A stretch of DNA of 64,000 nucleotides from Pseudomonas neustonica (GTDB lineage: Bacteria > Pseudomonadota > Gammaproteobacteria > Pseudomonadales > Pseudomonadaceae): contig NZ_RKKU01000005.1 of the NCBI RefSeq assembly GCF_003797945.1, positions 124,001 to 188,000 on the forward strand. The letters run 5' to 3'. Of this stretch, positions 1 through 9,121 are shown in pieces (the stretch's first letter is position 1; each line of letters opens with the position of its first letter). Both the position numbers and the translations under genes were made by a program. Below the pieces are notes generated by a model. That model saw only the letters and a program-made list of their open reading frames with translations, was not told the DNA's origin and searched no databases.

Positions 1-245
1 AAGGCAACCTGATCAATATAACCACTGACGCGCGGGCGCAACGCGACCGTCTCCGGAGCGGCGATCCGTCCGGTGAAGGTATCCCATAGCGTTACATCTC
101 GGACGTTAACAGTGGCAACCTCGACCTCGGGCGGTGGTGGTTGCGTTGCCGCCTCTTGCCCCTTGGCATCACAACCCGCTAGCAGCGCTACCAGGACGCT
201 CGCCATACCCAGCTGTCCAGCACGCTTAAAGGTGAAGGTGTTCAT
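1..245 (-). CDS. RND efflux periplasmic adaptor (MexE/AcrA-like), cut by window edge
   Basis: The first 81 codons of a membrane-fusion (adaptor) subunit that would link an inner-membrane RND pump to an outer-membrane channel. The start at 245 has a GGGAGC ribosome site. The N-terminus is a lipoprotein signal ending in LLAGC, followed by a Gln/Pro-rich linker and the adaptor beta strand DTFTGRIAAPETVALRPRVS, typical of the MexE branch. The rest lies outside the window. The divergent AraC gene at 672 may regulate it, which is inferred from position only. Confidence 0.85.
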   Translation of the reverse strand, partial: MNTFTFKRAGQLGMASVLVALLAGCDAKGQEAATQPPPPEVEVATVNVRDVTLWDTFTGRIAAPETVALRPRVSGYIDQVA

Positions 246-671
246 CTGTTCTTTGCTCCCTATTAAAATGACCGGCAACAGCACAACAGCCGACTCGCTG
301 GCGCTAAGCTGAAAAAGCACTGCTTTGGCATAAGCAATGCGTTTCACCGCGCGAATAGACGAGACGGCAGGACTGGGCTCTGGTATGGGAGGGAAAGATA
401 CGCGCACAGGCGCAGAGCAGGTATCCCGGTTCTGCGCATGAATTGCCTAATTCTACTTAATTAGAGAAAAAGGCAATCGCTTGAATGAGCCTTTGCAGGG
501 CTAAAATACCAGCAAAGCGCACCTTAAAATGGCAAAACAACCTGCCACAACTGTTGATTTGCGCGATCCTGCAAGCTTATTGCCTTATCCTGCAATTTAC
601 ATCAGGCTGTAATCAGCGTCTAAGTCTTCATGCGTATACTATCGCGAAACTCCAGAACGAGGTGTTATCGC
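246..671. other. Intergenic region between RND adaptor and AraC gene
   Basis: A 426-base AT-richer divergent intergenic stretch. It must hold promoters for both the adaptor gene (leftward) and the araC-type gene (rightward). I see no convincing open reading frame, repeat or hairpin terminator in it. Confidence 0.5.
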
Positions 672-1628
672 ATGATCGACATCAATGCCCAGCTTGCGCA
701 ACCTGAAGCGCCCATGTGTCGCCGCTTAGCGGAGCTCGTGGTGAAGCACACCTCGGAAGAAGGTGTTCAAGACACCTGCATACCCGGCTTGCAAGTTTTT
801 CGGGCCGATCATCCAACCAGCGTCAGCTCCTCGGTATACGAGCCTTCTCTTTGCGTCATGGCGCAGGGCAGCAAGACATTGCAGCTGGGCGACAAGGAAA
901 TCATTTACGGCCCACTGACCTATATGATCTCGGCGGTAGAGCTGCCCGTTGTGGGCTGCGTGGTGGATGCCTCACCAGAAACGCCTTACCTGGCGGTAAA
1001 GCTGGCGATAGATCCGCAGGAAGTGGCGGAAATGGTGCTCGAGTTAGGCGACACCCTACCGCCACTGGATCAGCAACGTGACTGCCCAGCTGCCTCCTGC
1101 GGGCTCTGTGTGGCCCCGGTAGATGTGGGCATTCTGGAGGCCATGACGCGATTGGTATCTTTACTTGAGTCACCCGCAGACTGTCGCATTCTGGCACCGC
1201 TGGCCCGCCGCGAGATAATTTACCGCGCGCTAATCGGCGAGATGGGCTGGCGCATGCGCGACTTTGTCTCTACCGACAGCCAGGCTCATCGCATCTCCAA
1301 AGTCATTGCGGTACTCAAAGACAGATTTGCCGAGCCGCTGCGCGTGCGAGACCTGGCTGAAGACGTAAATATGAGCGAATCCACTCTGTTTCACAGCTTC
1401 AAGCAGGTAACGCGGATGTCACCGGTGCAATTCCAGAAGAAATTGCGCTTACACGAAGCGCGCAGGCTGATGCTAAGTGAGGGGCTGGAAGCGGCGACTG
1501 CCAGTTATCGTGTAGGTTACGAAAGCCCTTCACACTTTAGCCGCGAGTATCGCCGCATGTTTGGTGCACCGCCCAGAGCAGACGTGATCAAACTCCGTGG
1601 CGAGCAGCCTATGCTCGCCAGCATGTAA
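672..1628 (+). CDS. AraC-family transcriptional regulator
   Basis: A 318-residue DNA-binding regulator. Residues about 20-180 match the AraC_N-type effector domain (for example SSVYEPSLCVMAQGSK). The last 100 residues carry two helix-turn-helix motifs (VRDLAEDVNMSESTLFHSFK and the ATASYRVGYESPSHFSREYR segment). The start at 672 is preferred over an upstream in-frame ATG at 630 because GAGG at 659-662 lies 9 bases before it. It is divergent from the RND adaptor gene at the window start, so a role in controlling that pump is plausible. The effector is unknown. Confidence 0.9.
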   Translation: MIDINAQLAQPEAPMCRRLAELVVKHTSEEGVQDTCIPGLQVFRADHPTSVSSSVYEPSLCVMAQGSKTLQLGDKEIIYGPLTYMISAVELPVVGCVVDASPETPYLAVKLAIDPQEVAEMVLELGDTLPPLDQQRDCPAASCGLCVAPVDVGILEAMTRLVSLLESPADCRILAPLARREIIYRALIGEMGWRMRDFVSTDSQAHRISKVIAVLKDRFAEPLRVRDLAEDVNMSESTLFHSFKQVTRMSPVQFQKKLRLHEARRLMLSEGLEAATASYRVGYESPSHFSREYRRMFGAPPRADVIKLRGEQPMLASM

Positions 1629-1648
1629 CCTGGGGAAGCCCGGCCAAA

Positions 1649-2209
1649 TCAGTTTGGCGGGAAGCTACCCAGAATCTTACCTACCAGACGATTGATCTGC
1701 TCGTCGCGCTTGACTGGTGACTGCGGACGATCGCTCAGTGTTTCGCCTTCGCTGCCACGCCAAACCAATTTTCCATCGCTGGCGTCGAGCATGTCGATCT
1801 GCAAAATCAACTCTTTATAGTCAACCCGCTGGGTCTGAATCGACGGACCGCCCCAGAAACCACCCCAACCGGTACCCCAGTAGCCACCGAAGCTGGTACT
1901 GACATTGTCCTGACGATTCTCAATCATCAGGTAAGTCTTCACCTTCAGATCAGCCTCCTGGTTCGCTACTGGCGGACGCAGGCCACGCAACTCCATCTGA
2001 TTGGCTACCGAATCCTTGACCCGATCACTGATCAACTCACCGCTGAGACGGGGATCATTTTCCGGCAGCGAAGACACAGCAGGCTCGGCAAACTGCCAGG
2101 TACGGTAGTCGGCAAAATTGCGTGAGGTATCGTAATCAGGCTGCACTGCAGCACCCTGACAAGCGGACATCAACAGCAGCGCAGGCAACAGCAAAAATAA
2201 AGAACGCAT
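1649..2209 (-). CDS. DUF4136-family lipoprotein
   Basis: A 186-residue predicted lipoprotein with a short hydrophobic leader and lipobox LMSAC. The body fits the DUF4136 family: YDTSRNFADYRTWQF near the start, a glycine/tryptophan-rich stretch (GGYWGTGWGGFWGG) in the middle, and a C-terminal strand with LVWRGSEGETL. The start at 2209 follows GGAG and is preferred to an in-frame ATG at 2233. Function is unknown. The family is usually an outer-membrane-anchored periplasmic protein. Confidence 0.8.
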   Translation of the reverse strand: MRSLFLLLPALLLMSACQGAAVQPDYDTSRNFADYRTWQFAEPAVSSLPENDPRLSGELISDRVKDSVANQMELRGLRPPVANQEADLKVKTYLMIENRQDNVSTSFGGYWGTGWGGFWGGPSIQTQRVDYKELILQIDMLDASDGKLVWRGSEGETLSDRPQSPVKRDEQINRLVGKILGSFPPN

Positions 2210-2573
2210 TTTAATACTCCACAAGGTGATCAAAATCCACTGGCCAACAACATACAGTATAGAGCCTGCAATAGATCACAGGCTGATGCGCAATACTGTT
2301 TACCAGCGCGCACTTTAACGTAACCCGCCCACACGCTTAGCGCTGTCCCCGCTATATCCCCACAAGAGTCTTTCAACTCTTGCAATTTGCACGAAGGAAA
2401 AAGCCTGGTCGTGCAAAGCGCAAGTGATGGCACTTCGACCAAACATCATAAGCCATTGTTTTAAAAGACTTATTAAAAAACAAAAAAGCTGGCATAGCCC
2501 GTGCAACAGTTATTACATCGGCGGCAAAGAAAGCGCCGAACACGGACAAAAACGCGTCACAGGAGAAACACCC
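2210..2573. other. Intergenic region upstream of the BON-domain gene
   Basis: 364 bases between the divergent DUF4136 and BON genes. It contains AT-rich blocks (about 2456-2490) that may hold the promoter of the BON gene. No gene, repeat or terminator was recognised. Confidence 0.45.
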
Positions 2574-3404
2574 ATGTTCAAGATGAAATCAATCGCACTT
2601 GCTACCGCTACCGCCGGCCTGATCGGCATGATGCCGCTGGCTGCTCATGCCGACAATGGCGATCTGGCTGAAGCCCGCCAGGAAGGTTCTGTCTGGACAG
2701 CAATTGCCTTGAACCGCCATTTGAACCCCTTCAGCATTGATGTCGATGTCGAGAACGGCGTAGCCAAGTTAACCGGTGAAGTAGAAAACGACGTCGACCG
2801 CGATCTGGCCGAAGAAGTCGCCATGAGCATCGACGGCGTCACCGAAGTAGACAATCAGTTGACCGTTAATCCTGACGTCGAAACCAGAAAGACGGAAGAC
2901 GGCAAGCCTACTCTGTCACAGAGCTTCAGCAACGCGACCACTACAGCGACGATCAAATCCAAGCTGCTGTGGAATAGCAATACTGAGGGTCTGGACGTCA
3001 ACGTAACGACCAACAACCATGTGGTTACCCTCACGGGTACGGCTCAATCTGATGCAGCCAAGGACCTGGCTGGCATGCTCGCCAAGGATACCGACGGCGT
3101 TAGCCGCGTCGTCAACGACATTCAGGTTAATGCCAACGAGACTACCGCGGCCAAAGCACAAAACACCGCTGACGATGCTGGCGAAGCCATCAGCGATGCC
3201 TGGATCACCAGCAAGATCAAGTCCAGCTATCTGCTGAGCAGCAACCTGAATGGCCTGGATATCTCGGTAGACACCAAAAACGGTGTGGTCTCTCTTAGCG
3301 GCACGGTTATGACAGATGCCGAGAAAGACCTGGCCGTTAGCACTGCGAAAAACATCAAAGGCGTTACCGACGTGTCTGCAGACAACCTGCACACCGCCAA
3401 CTGA
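2574..3404 (+). CDS. Triple BON-domain periplasmic protein (OsmY-like)
   Basis: A 276-residue exported protein. A signal peptide of about 26 residues ends in AHA. Three BON domains follow (about 38-103, 124-190, 205-275), each with the V-x-N-G/N-V-x-x-L-T/S-G core (ENGVAKLTGEV, NNHVVTLTGTA, KNGVVSLSGTV). BON proteins bind membranes and are typically induced by osmotic or envelope stress. AGGAG at 2561-2565 supports the start at 2574; the reading frame is open further upstream but lacks a signal there. The next two genes (DUF2383, DUF1328) are also stress-type, suggesting a common response. Confidence 0.88.
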   Translation: MFKMKSIALATATAGLIGMMPLAAHADNGDLAEARQEGSVWTAIALNRHLNPFSIDVDVENGVAKLTGEVENDVDRDLAEEVAMSIDGVTEVDNQLTVNPDVETRKTEDGKPTLSQSFSNATTTATIKSKLLWNSNTEGLDVNVTTNNHVVTLTGTAQSDAAKDLAGMLAKDTDGVSRVVNDIQVNANETTAAKAQNTADDAGEAISDAWITSKIKSSYLLSSNLNGLDISVDTKNGVVSLSGTVMTDAEKDLAVSTAKNIKGVTDVSADNLHTAN

Positions 3405-3407
3405 TCG

Positions 3408-3432
3408 TCAGGCCGGCCCACAAGGCTGGCCT
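3408..3432 (+). terminator. Stem-loop after BON gene
   Basis: Inverted repeat CAGGCCGGCC / GGCTGGCCTG with a CACAA loop directly after the stop codon. There is no long T run, so termination efficiency is uncertain. Confidence 0.45.
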
Positions 3433-3477
3433 GCTTCACCGCTACAGTTAATCCAATTGAATAGCAGGAGATAGATC

Positions 3478-3909
3478 ATGAGCAACAAGACATCCGAACT
3501 GAATGAGCTGATCGAAATCACCCGTGACGGCAAGCGTTTTTATGACCACGCCCGTGACGAGGTAAAAGACGCGCAACTCAAGGCGCTGTTCACTGACATG
3601 GCTCACGCCAAAACTGAAGTGATCGCAGCACTGGAAGGCAAAGTTGCTGCCAACCACGAGCAGCCTGCGAGCGGTGGCACCATGACCGGCAAGATCCGTC
3701 AGGTATACGCCGATACTCGCGCAGCACTGTCGAGTGATGAAGGTGCCACCTACATTGCTCAGCTGGAAGAGGCAGAGGACCGCATCCTGCATGCGTTTGA
3801 AGATGCCATGGCAAGCAATGAGCCAGATCTTCGCACTGACCTCGCAACGCAAATGCCGAAAGTGCGCGCTTGCCACGATCGCATGCGAGACCTGAAGAAA
3901 GCGCAGTAA
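3478..3909 (+). CDS. PA2169-family four-helix-bundle protein (DUF2383)
   Basis: A 143-residue all-helical protein resembling the PA2169 family (DUF2383, ferritin-like four-helix fold). It begins with SELNELIEITRDGKRFYDHA and has conserved helices with ALFTDMAHAKTEVIAAL and AQLEEAEDRILHAFEDAM. AGGAG lies 8 bases before ATG. It follows the BON gene in the same direction and precedes a DUF1328 peptide, a set often seen in envelope- or osmotic-stress regulons of pseudomonads. Molecular function is unknown. Confidence 0.82.
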   Translation: MSNKTSELNELIEITRDGKRFYDHARDEVKDAQLKALFTDMAHAKTEVIAALEGKVAANHEQPASGGTMTGKIRQVYADTRAALSSDEGATYIAQLEEAEDRILHAFEDAMASNEPDLRTDLATQMPKVRACHDRMRDLKKAQ

Positions 3910-3949
3910 CCCTGAGCAGCAACCAAGGTAGTTAACCCGGTTTGTTCGT

Positions 3950-3971
3950 GGTCAGGGTTTCAACCCTGACC
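3950..3971 (+). terminator. Stem-loop after DUF2383 gene
   Basis: Perfect 10-bp inverted repeat GGTCAGGGTT / AACCCTGACC with a 2-base gap, 40 bases after the stop. The downstream sequence is not T-rich. It may be a terminator or mRNA-stabilising hairpin. Confidence 0.45.
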
Positions 3972-4048
3972 CAACAAATCGACGCCAGAGCCCGTGCGAC
4001 TGACCCTAAAGGGAAGCGCCGAAAGGCTTTATAACAAGGAGAAACATT

Positions 4049-4213
4049 ATGCTTAGTTGGGCTATTACATTCCTGATCATCGCCATCATCGCTGCCGTTC
4101 TAGGCTTCGGTGGTATTGCTGGCACCGCGACCGGTATCGCCAAGATTCTGTTCCTGGTCTTCCTGGTACTCTTTATCGTGTCGTTCATCATCGGGCGTCG
4201 ACCCAAGCTCTAG
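4049..4213 (+). CDS. DUF1328 (YtjA-type) small membrane protein
   Basis: A 54-residue hydrophobic peptide, [20 protein letters not shown] at the start and ending IGRRPKL. It has two short membrane segments around a glycine-rich turn ([13 protein letters not shown]), the hallmark of the DUF1328/YtjA family. AAGGAG at 4037-4042 gives a well-placed ribosome site. The function of the family is unknown; members are commonly linked to envelope stress. Confidence 0.88.
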   Translation: MLSWAITFLIIAIIAAVLGFGGIAGTATGIAKILFLVFLVLFIVSFIIGRRPKL

Positions 4214-4232
4214 CGCTGAACACCGACTACCA

Positions 4233-4256
4233 ACACCCGCTCCGGCGGGTGTTTTT
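4233..4256 (+). terminator. Rho-independent terminator
   Basis: Perfect 8-bp stem ACACCCGC / GCGGGTGT with a TCCG loop followed by TTTT. It ends the stress-gene group and lies just before the convergent LysR gene. Confidence 0.85.
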
Positions 4257-4271
4257 GTATCTGCCTTAGGG

Positions 4272-5183
4272 CTAGCGTGGAAACTGTAGCGGGTCAGCAA
4301 AAGCCGCGCACAAGTGCTCGTACACCAAACGCACCCGGCCAGAAATGGGGCCCCGCTGCGGACGATACACGTACAGCTGCGTTGGCTCGGGTGCATAGGC
4401 ATCCAGCAATGACACCAAGCGCCCATCCGCTACGTACGGCAATGCCAGATAGGTCGGTATTTGGCCTATCGCCAAACCGGCAAGCACGGCATCCAGCTCT
4501 GCCTCGGCATCGTCACAGCTAAACGCCGGACGCGGCACCAGCAGGTTTTCGCTACCACGAAACATCCACGGCCACGGCTTGCCGGTACGCCGGTCAATCA
4601 CCACCGACAAGGGGCGCTCCAGCAACTCCGCAGGCCTTGTTGGTATTGTCGCCTGCTCCAATAGCGCCGGGCTGGCGACCACCATAAACCCTATAGGTGT
4701 CACCGCCCGAGCAATGTAGCTACGGTCCTGCATACCACCAATACGCACGCCCACATCGATCTGTGCGCCCACCACATCGGTCGGCTCGTCATCCAGTCGG
4801 ATATCCAGCTGTAACCCCGGGTGTTCGCGCAACAAGGGCAGTAGCAGCTCAAGCAGAAAACGCCGCCCTACCGCATGCGGCGCGGCTATGCCGACCCGGC
4901 CGACCGTATCAGCAGCCTCGGCAGCCTGACGATTACGACTGAACAGGCCATCGACCGTCGCCAATGCTTCACGCGCCTGCAGCGCCATGCTTTCGCCGAA
5001 AGTAGTGATGCGAATCTGCCGGGTATTGCGATGAAACAACGGCTCGCCAAGCAGATCTTCAAGCTCTTTTACCGCCCGAGTGACGGTTTGCGGGGAAGTG
5101 CCCAGGCGACTGGCTGCCTCTCTAAAACTGGGGGCTTCTGCGGCGCTGCAGAAAATACGGAGTAACTGAATTCGATTGTGCAT
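4272..5183 (-). CDS. LysR-family transcriptional regulator
   Basis: A 303-residue LysR regulator. The winged helix-turn-helix occupies about residues 5-62 (FREAASRLGTSPQTVTRAVK), followed by the linker helix and a periplasmic-binding-like effector domain (PHAVGRRFLLELLLPLLREH onward). It is divergent from the SDR oxidoreductase at 5316, the usual LysR-target arrangement, and a palindrome lies between them (5194-5210). The inducer is unknown. Confidence 0.92.
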   Translation of the reverse strand: MHNRIQLLRIFCSAAEAPSFREAASRLGTSPQTVTRAVKELEDLLGEPLFHRNTRQIRITTFGESMALQAREALATVDGLFSRNRQAAEAADTVGRVGIAAPHAVGRRFLLELLLPLLREHPGLQLDIRLDDEPTDVVGAQIDVGVRIGGMQDRSYIARAVTPIGFMVVASPALLEQATIPTRPAELLERPLSVVIDRRTGKPWPWMFRGSENLLVPRPAFSCDDAEAELDAVLAGLAIGQIPTYLALPYVADGRLVSLLDAYAPEPTQLYVYRPQRGPISGRVRLVYEHLCAAFADPLQFPR

Positions 5184-5193
5184 AAGTCTTTTT

Positions 5194-5210
5194 ATTCCAT
5201 TTAGTGGAAT
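5194..5210. promoter_or_regulatory. Candidate LysR operator ATTCCA-N5-TGGAAT
   Basis: Perfect 6-bp dyad with a 5-base spacer, 11 bases from the LysR start, in the divergent promoter region. A second ATTCCA half-site is at 5231-5236. Assignment to the adjacent LysR protein is inferred. Confidence 0.55.
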
Positions 5211-5315
5211 AGTTCAATCCAAAGCATTTCATTCCAGGCAACGCCGCACGCTTGCATAATTTCACCCTAGGTCGGGCACTCATTTGCCTCGCCACGCGAA
5301 CCTTTGGAGGTTTTT

Positions 5316-6059
5316 ATGCAGCACAATATTGCGAACAAGGTTGTTGTTATTACCGGTGCCAGCAGCGGTCTTGGTGAAACTACAGCACGTCACCTGTCAT
5401 CTCTTGGTGCCAGCGTTGTATTGGCCGCTCGCCGTAAGGATCGACTGGACCAATTGGTAGATGAAATTACTGCCGCTGGCGGTAAGGCCATCGCCTTTGC
5501 AACCGACGTGACGCGCCAGCAAGACGTACAAACACTGATCCAGGGTGCGGTTGAGCACTTCGGTCGCATCGATGTATTGATCAACAATGCGGGCCTGATG
5601 GCCATAGCTCCGCTGTCCGAAACCAAGGTTGATGAGTGGGACCGCATGATTGATATCAACATCAAGGGCGTGCTCTACGGCATCGCGGCGGCACTGCCGA
5701 TCTTCCAGCAGCAGAACAGCGGGCACTTCATCAATATTTCCTCGGTTGCCGGTATCAAGGTATTCAGCCCCGGCGGCACCGTTTACAGCGGCACCAAATA
5801 TGCGGTCAGTGCAATCAGTGAGGGTCTGCGCCACGAAGTGGGTGGGGCGATTCGCACTACCACCATACTGCCCGGTGCGGTCGACTCCGAACTCAAGTTC
5901 GGCAGCTCGCATGAGCAGAGCGCCAACACCGTAAAGGATTTCTATCAGCAGGCGATTCCCTCTGATTCAGTCGCCCGCGCCATTGCCTACGCCATCGAGC
6001 AACCAGACGACGTAGACATCAACGAGATCGTGCTGCGCCCAACGGTGCAGGAGTTCTAA
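5316..6059 (+). CDS. Short-chain dehydrogenase/reductase
   Basis: A 247-residue classical SDR. The NAD(P)-binding TGASSGLG lies at residues 13-20, NNAG at 90-93, catalytic Ser in ISS at 141-143 and the YSGTK pair at Y157/K161. An in-frame TTG at 5304 overlaps the GGAGG ribosome site (5306-5310), so ATG 5316 is the start. Arg residues after the second strand (AARRKDR) suggest NADPH preference. Substrate is unknown. It is probably controlled by the divergent LysR gene. Confidence 0.9.
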   Translation: MQHNIANKVVVITGASSGLGETTARHLSSLGASVVLAARRKDRLDQLVDEITAAGGKAIAFATDVTRQQDVQTLIQGAVEHFGRIDVLINNAGLMAIAPLSETKVDEWDRMIDINIKGVLYGIAAALPIFQQQNSGHFINISSVAGIKVFSPGGTVYSGTKYAVSAISEGLRHEVGGAIRTTTILPGAVDSELKFGSSHEQSANTVKDFYQQAIPSDSVARAIAYAIEQPDDVDINEIVLRPTVQEF

Positions 6060-6079
6060 CGCTCAGCACAACGACAGGA

Positions 6080-6116
6080 AAGCCCCGCACAGCATCCAGC
6101 TGGCGGGGCTTTTTTA
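6080..6116 (+). terminator. Rho-independent terminator
   Basis: Stem AAGCCCCGC / GCGGGGCTT followed by a run of six T, 20 bases after the SDR stop codon. Confidence 0.85.
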
Positions 6117-6226
6117 TTCCAGGCTGGCGAGCGGAACACCCAACCCAGCACCGTTCTAAAGATCAACCACACCCGCACCAGTCTGGCTGCTAAAATCCCG
6201 CCTTTACTTGCCTGCCTGGACTCGCC

Positions 6227-6907
6227 ATGAAACGCTTCATTCTGCTCGATACCGCGCCCATCCCCGATACACCGGATGCACTCTGCCTGTTTGAATACGG
6301 CGAGGACTTTGTCATCAAGATCCAGGGCGGCAAAGGCGGGCAGTTGATGAATACCCGCACCCACGGCTCGGAGGATGCGCTCGCAGCCATCCCGTGTCGC
6401 AGCCTGACCAGCAAGCCCGGCGCGCGGGTACTGATTGGCGGCCTGGGTATGGGGTTTACTCTGGCCTCGGCGCTACAGCATCTTGGCCCTGATGCCGAGG
6501 CAATCGTAGCCGAGCTGGTGCCCGGGGTGATCGAGTGGAACAAGGGCGCGCTCGGCGCTAAGTCCGGCCATCCCCTTAACGATCCGCGCACCCGCGTAGC
6601 CAACCAGGATGTAGCCGAACTGCTAAAGGCCGAAACAAGCGGTTTTGATGCCATCATGCTGGATGTAGATAACGGCCCAGAAGGCCTGACCCAAAAATCC
6701 AACAGCTGGCTGTACTCACCTGGCGGGCTGGAAGCCTGCGCACGCGCGCTAAGACCCAAAGGCACCCTGGCGGTCTGGTCGGCCAGTGCCGACCGGGCCT
6801 TCTCGCAACGCCTCGCCAAGGCTGGTTTCAAGGCGCGTGAAGAGCAGGTATATGCGCACGGCAACAGCGGTACCCGCCACACTATCTGGATCGCGCAACG
6901 TAAATGA
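6227..6907 (+). CDS. Spermidine synthase-like methyltransferase-fold protein
   Basis: A 226-residue protein with the Rossmann-like fold of the spermidine synthase/SAM methyltransferase superfamily. The nucleotide-binding loop VLIGGLGMG is at about residues 68-76, an acidic loop AIVAELVPGVIEW follows strand 2, and MLDVDNGPEG sits where the active-site loop is expected. It lacks the full polyamine-binding N-terminal domain of true spermidine synthases, so the reaction is uncertain. It lies 40 bases before the carboxymuconolactone decarboxylase-like gene in the same direction. Confidence 0.75.
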   Translation: MKRFILLDTAPIPDTPDALCLFEYGEDFVIKIQGGKGGQLMNTRTHGSEDALAAIPCRSLTSKPGARVLIGGLGMGFTLASALQHLGPDAEAIVAELVPGVIEWNKGALGAKSGHPLNDPRTRVANQDVAELLKAETSGFDAIMLDVDNGPEGLTQKSNSWLYSPGGLEACARALRPKGTLAVWSASADRAFSQRLAKAGFKAREEQVYAHGNSGTRHTIWIAQRK

Positions 6908-6946
6908 CTTGCCGCCGATCAAGCGAATTGAATGGAGGAACATCTG

Positions 6947-7324
6947 ATGAGCAATAGCAAACTGGAAGGCGTGCAAGTACGCCGCGAAGTCATGGGCGAC
7001 GCCTTTGTTGATCGCGCGTTGAACAACGCCACCGAATTCAGCCAACCGTTACAGGAGTTCGTCAATGAGCACGCCTGGGGCGGCGTCTGGAACCGCGAAG
7101 GGCTGGACCGCAAAACACGCAGCCTGATCACCCTGGCAGCACTGACCGCACTGAAATGCCCGCAGGAGCTCAAGGGCCACGTGCGCGGCGCGCTAAACAA
7201 CGGCTGCACTGTCGAGGAGATCCGCGAGGCACTACTGCACTGCGCCGTTTACGCTGGCGTACCGGCCGCCATCGATGCCTTCCGCGCGGCGCAGGAGGTT
7301 ATCGATAGCTATCAGCCAAGCTGA
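6947..7324 (+). CDS. Carboxymuconolactone decarboxylase-family protein
   Basis: A 125-residue all-helical protein of the CMD/AhpD superfamily (RSLITLAALTALKCPQEL, GHVRGALNNGCTVEEIREAL, HCAVYAGVPAAIDAF). This pattern is closest to 4-carboxymuconolactone decarboxylase (PcaC-like) and lacks the AhpD CxxC peroxidase motif. No other protocatechuate genes are nearby, so the true substrate is open. An in-frame ATG at 6932 overlaps the GGAGG ribosome site (6935-6939), so 6947 is the start. Confidence 0.85.
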   Translation: MSNSKLEGVQVRREVMGDAFVDRALNNATEFSQPLQEFVNEHAWGGVWNREGLDRKTRSLITLAALTALKCPQELKGHVRGALNNGCTVEEIREALLHCAVYAGVPAAIDAFRAAQEVIDSYQPS

Positions 7325-7327
7325 GCG

Positions 7328-7696
7328 TCAAGCGGCGAAGCGTTGTTCCAGATAGCTGTTGATCGCCTTTGACTCGTACAACCAGGTGGTCTGCTCACCC
7401 TCGTCAATGCGCAGGCAGGGCACCTGAATTTTGCCACCCTGCTCCAGCAGCGCCTGACGTGCTTCCGGGTTGTTTTTGGCGTCGCGCAGTGCAACCGGCA
7501 GGTTGAGGCGGCGCAGGGTGCGACGGGTCTTCACGCAAAACGGGCAGGCATTGAACTGATACAGACTCAGTTGCGCTGCGGCCTGATCTACGGACGCCTG
7601 GGCTTCCGGCGCGCGCTTCATCTTGCTTGGGCGGGTGATGAAGCTGAGAAAAATAATGAGCTGACCAAGGCCAACGCGGAGGGCTTTCAACAACAT
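7328..7696 (-). CDS. Glutaredoxin/GST N-terminal-domain protein
   Basis: A 122-residue thioredoxin-fold protein with an N-terminal hydrophobic helix (KALRVGLGQLIIFLSFI) and a glutaredoxin-type CPFC redox motif at residues 51-54. A cis-proline segment IQVPCL and the GSH-binding end WLYESKAINSYLEQRF follow. The reading frame extends to 7840. I chose 7696 because the protein then begins at the membrane-helix start typical of pseudomonad homologues; 7714 is an alternative. Possibly a membrane-associated thiol-disulfide reductase. Confidence 0.8.
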   Translation of the reverse strand: MLLKALRVGLGQLIIFLSFITRPSKMKRAPEAQASVDQAAAQLSLYQFNACPFCVKTRRTLRRLNLPVALRDAKNNPEARQALLEQGGKIQVPCLRIDEGEQTTWLYESKAINSYLEQRFAA

Positions 7697-7876
7697 GAAT
7701 AAAGACTCTCTCATCAAGTGCACAGGTGGAAACAAACAGGCGCGCAGCTTACCGGATTCGGCGCGCACAAGCCCGTCGAGCTGACGAGCGCGCCATGCAA
7801 GGACGATTTCCGTTCGATTCAGTCCGCTTTGCTGCGGCATAATGGCCGAAATCCTGACAACTGCAGAGGCATACCC

Positions 7877-8095
7877 ATGAAACCTGAAGACCTGCTCCTG
7901 TTGGTCAGCCGCGAGATGCCCTACGGCAAATACAAAGGACGCCTGTTCGCCGACCTACCTGGGCACTACCTCAACTGGTTTGCCCGTGAGGGCTTTCCCA
8001 AGAGCGAAGTCGGCCGACTACTGCAACTCATGCAAGAAATCGATCACAACGGCCTCAGCGCACTGCTCGACCCGCTGCGCAAGCCGCGTAGCTGA
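7877..8095 (+). CDS. DUF3820-family small protein
   Basis: A 72-residue protein with the DUF3820 signature MPYGKYKGRLFADLPGHYL and NWFAREGFPKSEVGRLL. Related proteins are annotated as putative quorum-sensing-regulated or nuclease-associated factors, but no biochemical role is established. The start follows AGAGGC. It is convergent with the SDR gene at 8114. Confidence 0.8.
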   Translation: MKPEDLLLLVSREMPYGKYKGRLFADLPGHYLNWFAREGFPKSEVGRLLQLMQEIDHNGLSALLDPLRKPRS

Positions 8096-8113
8096 ACGCA
8101 GGCCGATTGCCAG

Positions 8114-8854
8114 TCAGGCAATGCCGCCGTTGGCGCGAAGAATCTGGCCGTTCACCCAGCCGCCCTGTGCACTAGCAAGAAAAGACACCACAGCAGCGAT
8201 ATCGTCGGGTTGCCCCAGCCGCTCCAAAGGCGACATGTGCGCCAGGCGCTGCACCATCTCCACGGTTTTGCCATCCAGAAACAGCTCGGTTTCCACTGGC
8301 CCTGGCGCGACCGCGTTAACCGTAATCTGTCGACCGCGCAGCTCCTTGGCCAACACCTGCGTCATCGCCTCAACTGCGGCCTTACTGGCGTTATAAACCG
8401 CATAGCCCGGCATCTTCAAAGCCAGGGCCGAGGTCGACAGACTGATGATGCGCCCGCCATCATTCATCCGCTTGGTAGCTTCGCGCAGGCAACCGAAGAC
8501 GCCCTGCACGTTGACCGCAAAAGTACGCTCGAACACCTCATCTGAGGTATCGACCAATGGCATGGTTTGCATGATGCCAGCATTGTTAACCAGTATGTCT
8601 AACGAACCCAGCTGCTGTTCGCACTGCACAAAAAGTTCACGCACCTGCTCGGGTTGCGCCACGTCAGCCTGGATAGCCGTCACGCGGGCGCCACCGGCGC
8701 GTAACTCAGCGACCAGTTTTTCCGCTTCTGCAGCACTGTTAGCGTAATTGATCGCCACAGCGAAACCATCTGCCGCCAAACGCCGCGCAATCTCGGCGCC
8801 AATGCCACGAGAAGCTCCGGTGACCAACGCAACTTTTTGAGTTTCATTCGACAT
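8114..8854 (-). CDS. SDR-family oxidoreductase (FabG-like)
   Basis: A 246-residue classical SDR with TGASRGIG at residues 12-19, NNAG at 90-93, Ser140 and Y154-x3-K158 as catalytic residues. INYANSAAEAEKLV after strand 2 resembles NADP-dependent 3-ketoacyl reductase-like members. The physiological substrate is unknown. GGAGG lies before the start, and it is transcribed alone. Confidence 0.9.
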   Translation of the reverse strand: MSNETQKVALVTGASRGIGAEIARRLAADGFAVAINYANSAAEAEKLVAELRAGGARVTAIQADVAQPEQVRELFVQCEQQLGSLDILVNNAGIMQTMPLVDTSDEVFERTFAVNVQGVFGCLREATKRMNDGGRIISLSTSALALKMPGYAVYNASKAAVEAMTQVLAKELRGRQITVNAVAPGPVETELFLDGKTVEMVQRLAHMSPLERLGQPDDIAAVVSFLASAQGGWVNGQILRANGGIA

Positions 8855-9121
8855 GTGCTTACCTCCAGCTGAGAACCAGTCCTTAGCATGCGCGTCGGGG
8901 GGGCTGAGTCAAATACACAAAGCTGCATAGACATACGCGGAAACTCCGGCTTGCTGGCCAACCAAAAAGTCCTGCTGACCTGCTTGGCCGAAGACTTTAG
9001 GGAACCTACGTCCAGACCCTATGCTCTATGCTGGTAGTTCCTATGAAGCCGTGCGCATTTACCTTGCGGCAGCAACCACGGCATTACAGTAGCTATTCAC
9101 TTAACTCCGGGAGTCACGACA

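Noticed and set aside
630-671. Longer start for the AraC gene at 630
   Set aside because: The extra residues are not typical of the family, and GAGG at 659-662 is correctly spaced for 672.
2916-3392. 158-codon - strand frame in the BON-domain gene
   Set aside because: Shadow of the BON gene, whose three domains and signal peptide are convincing.
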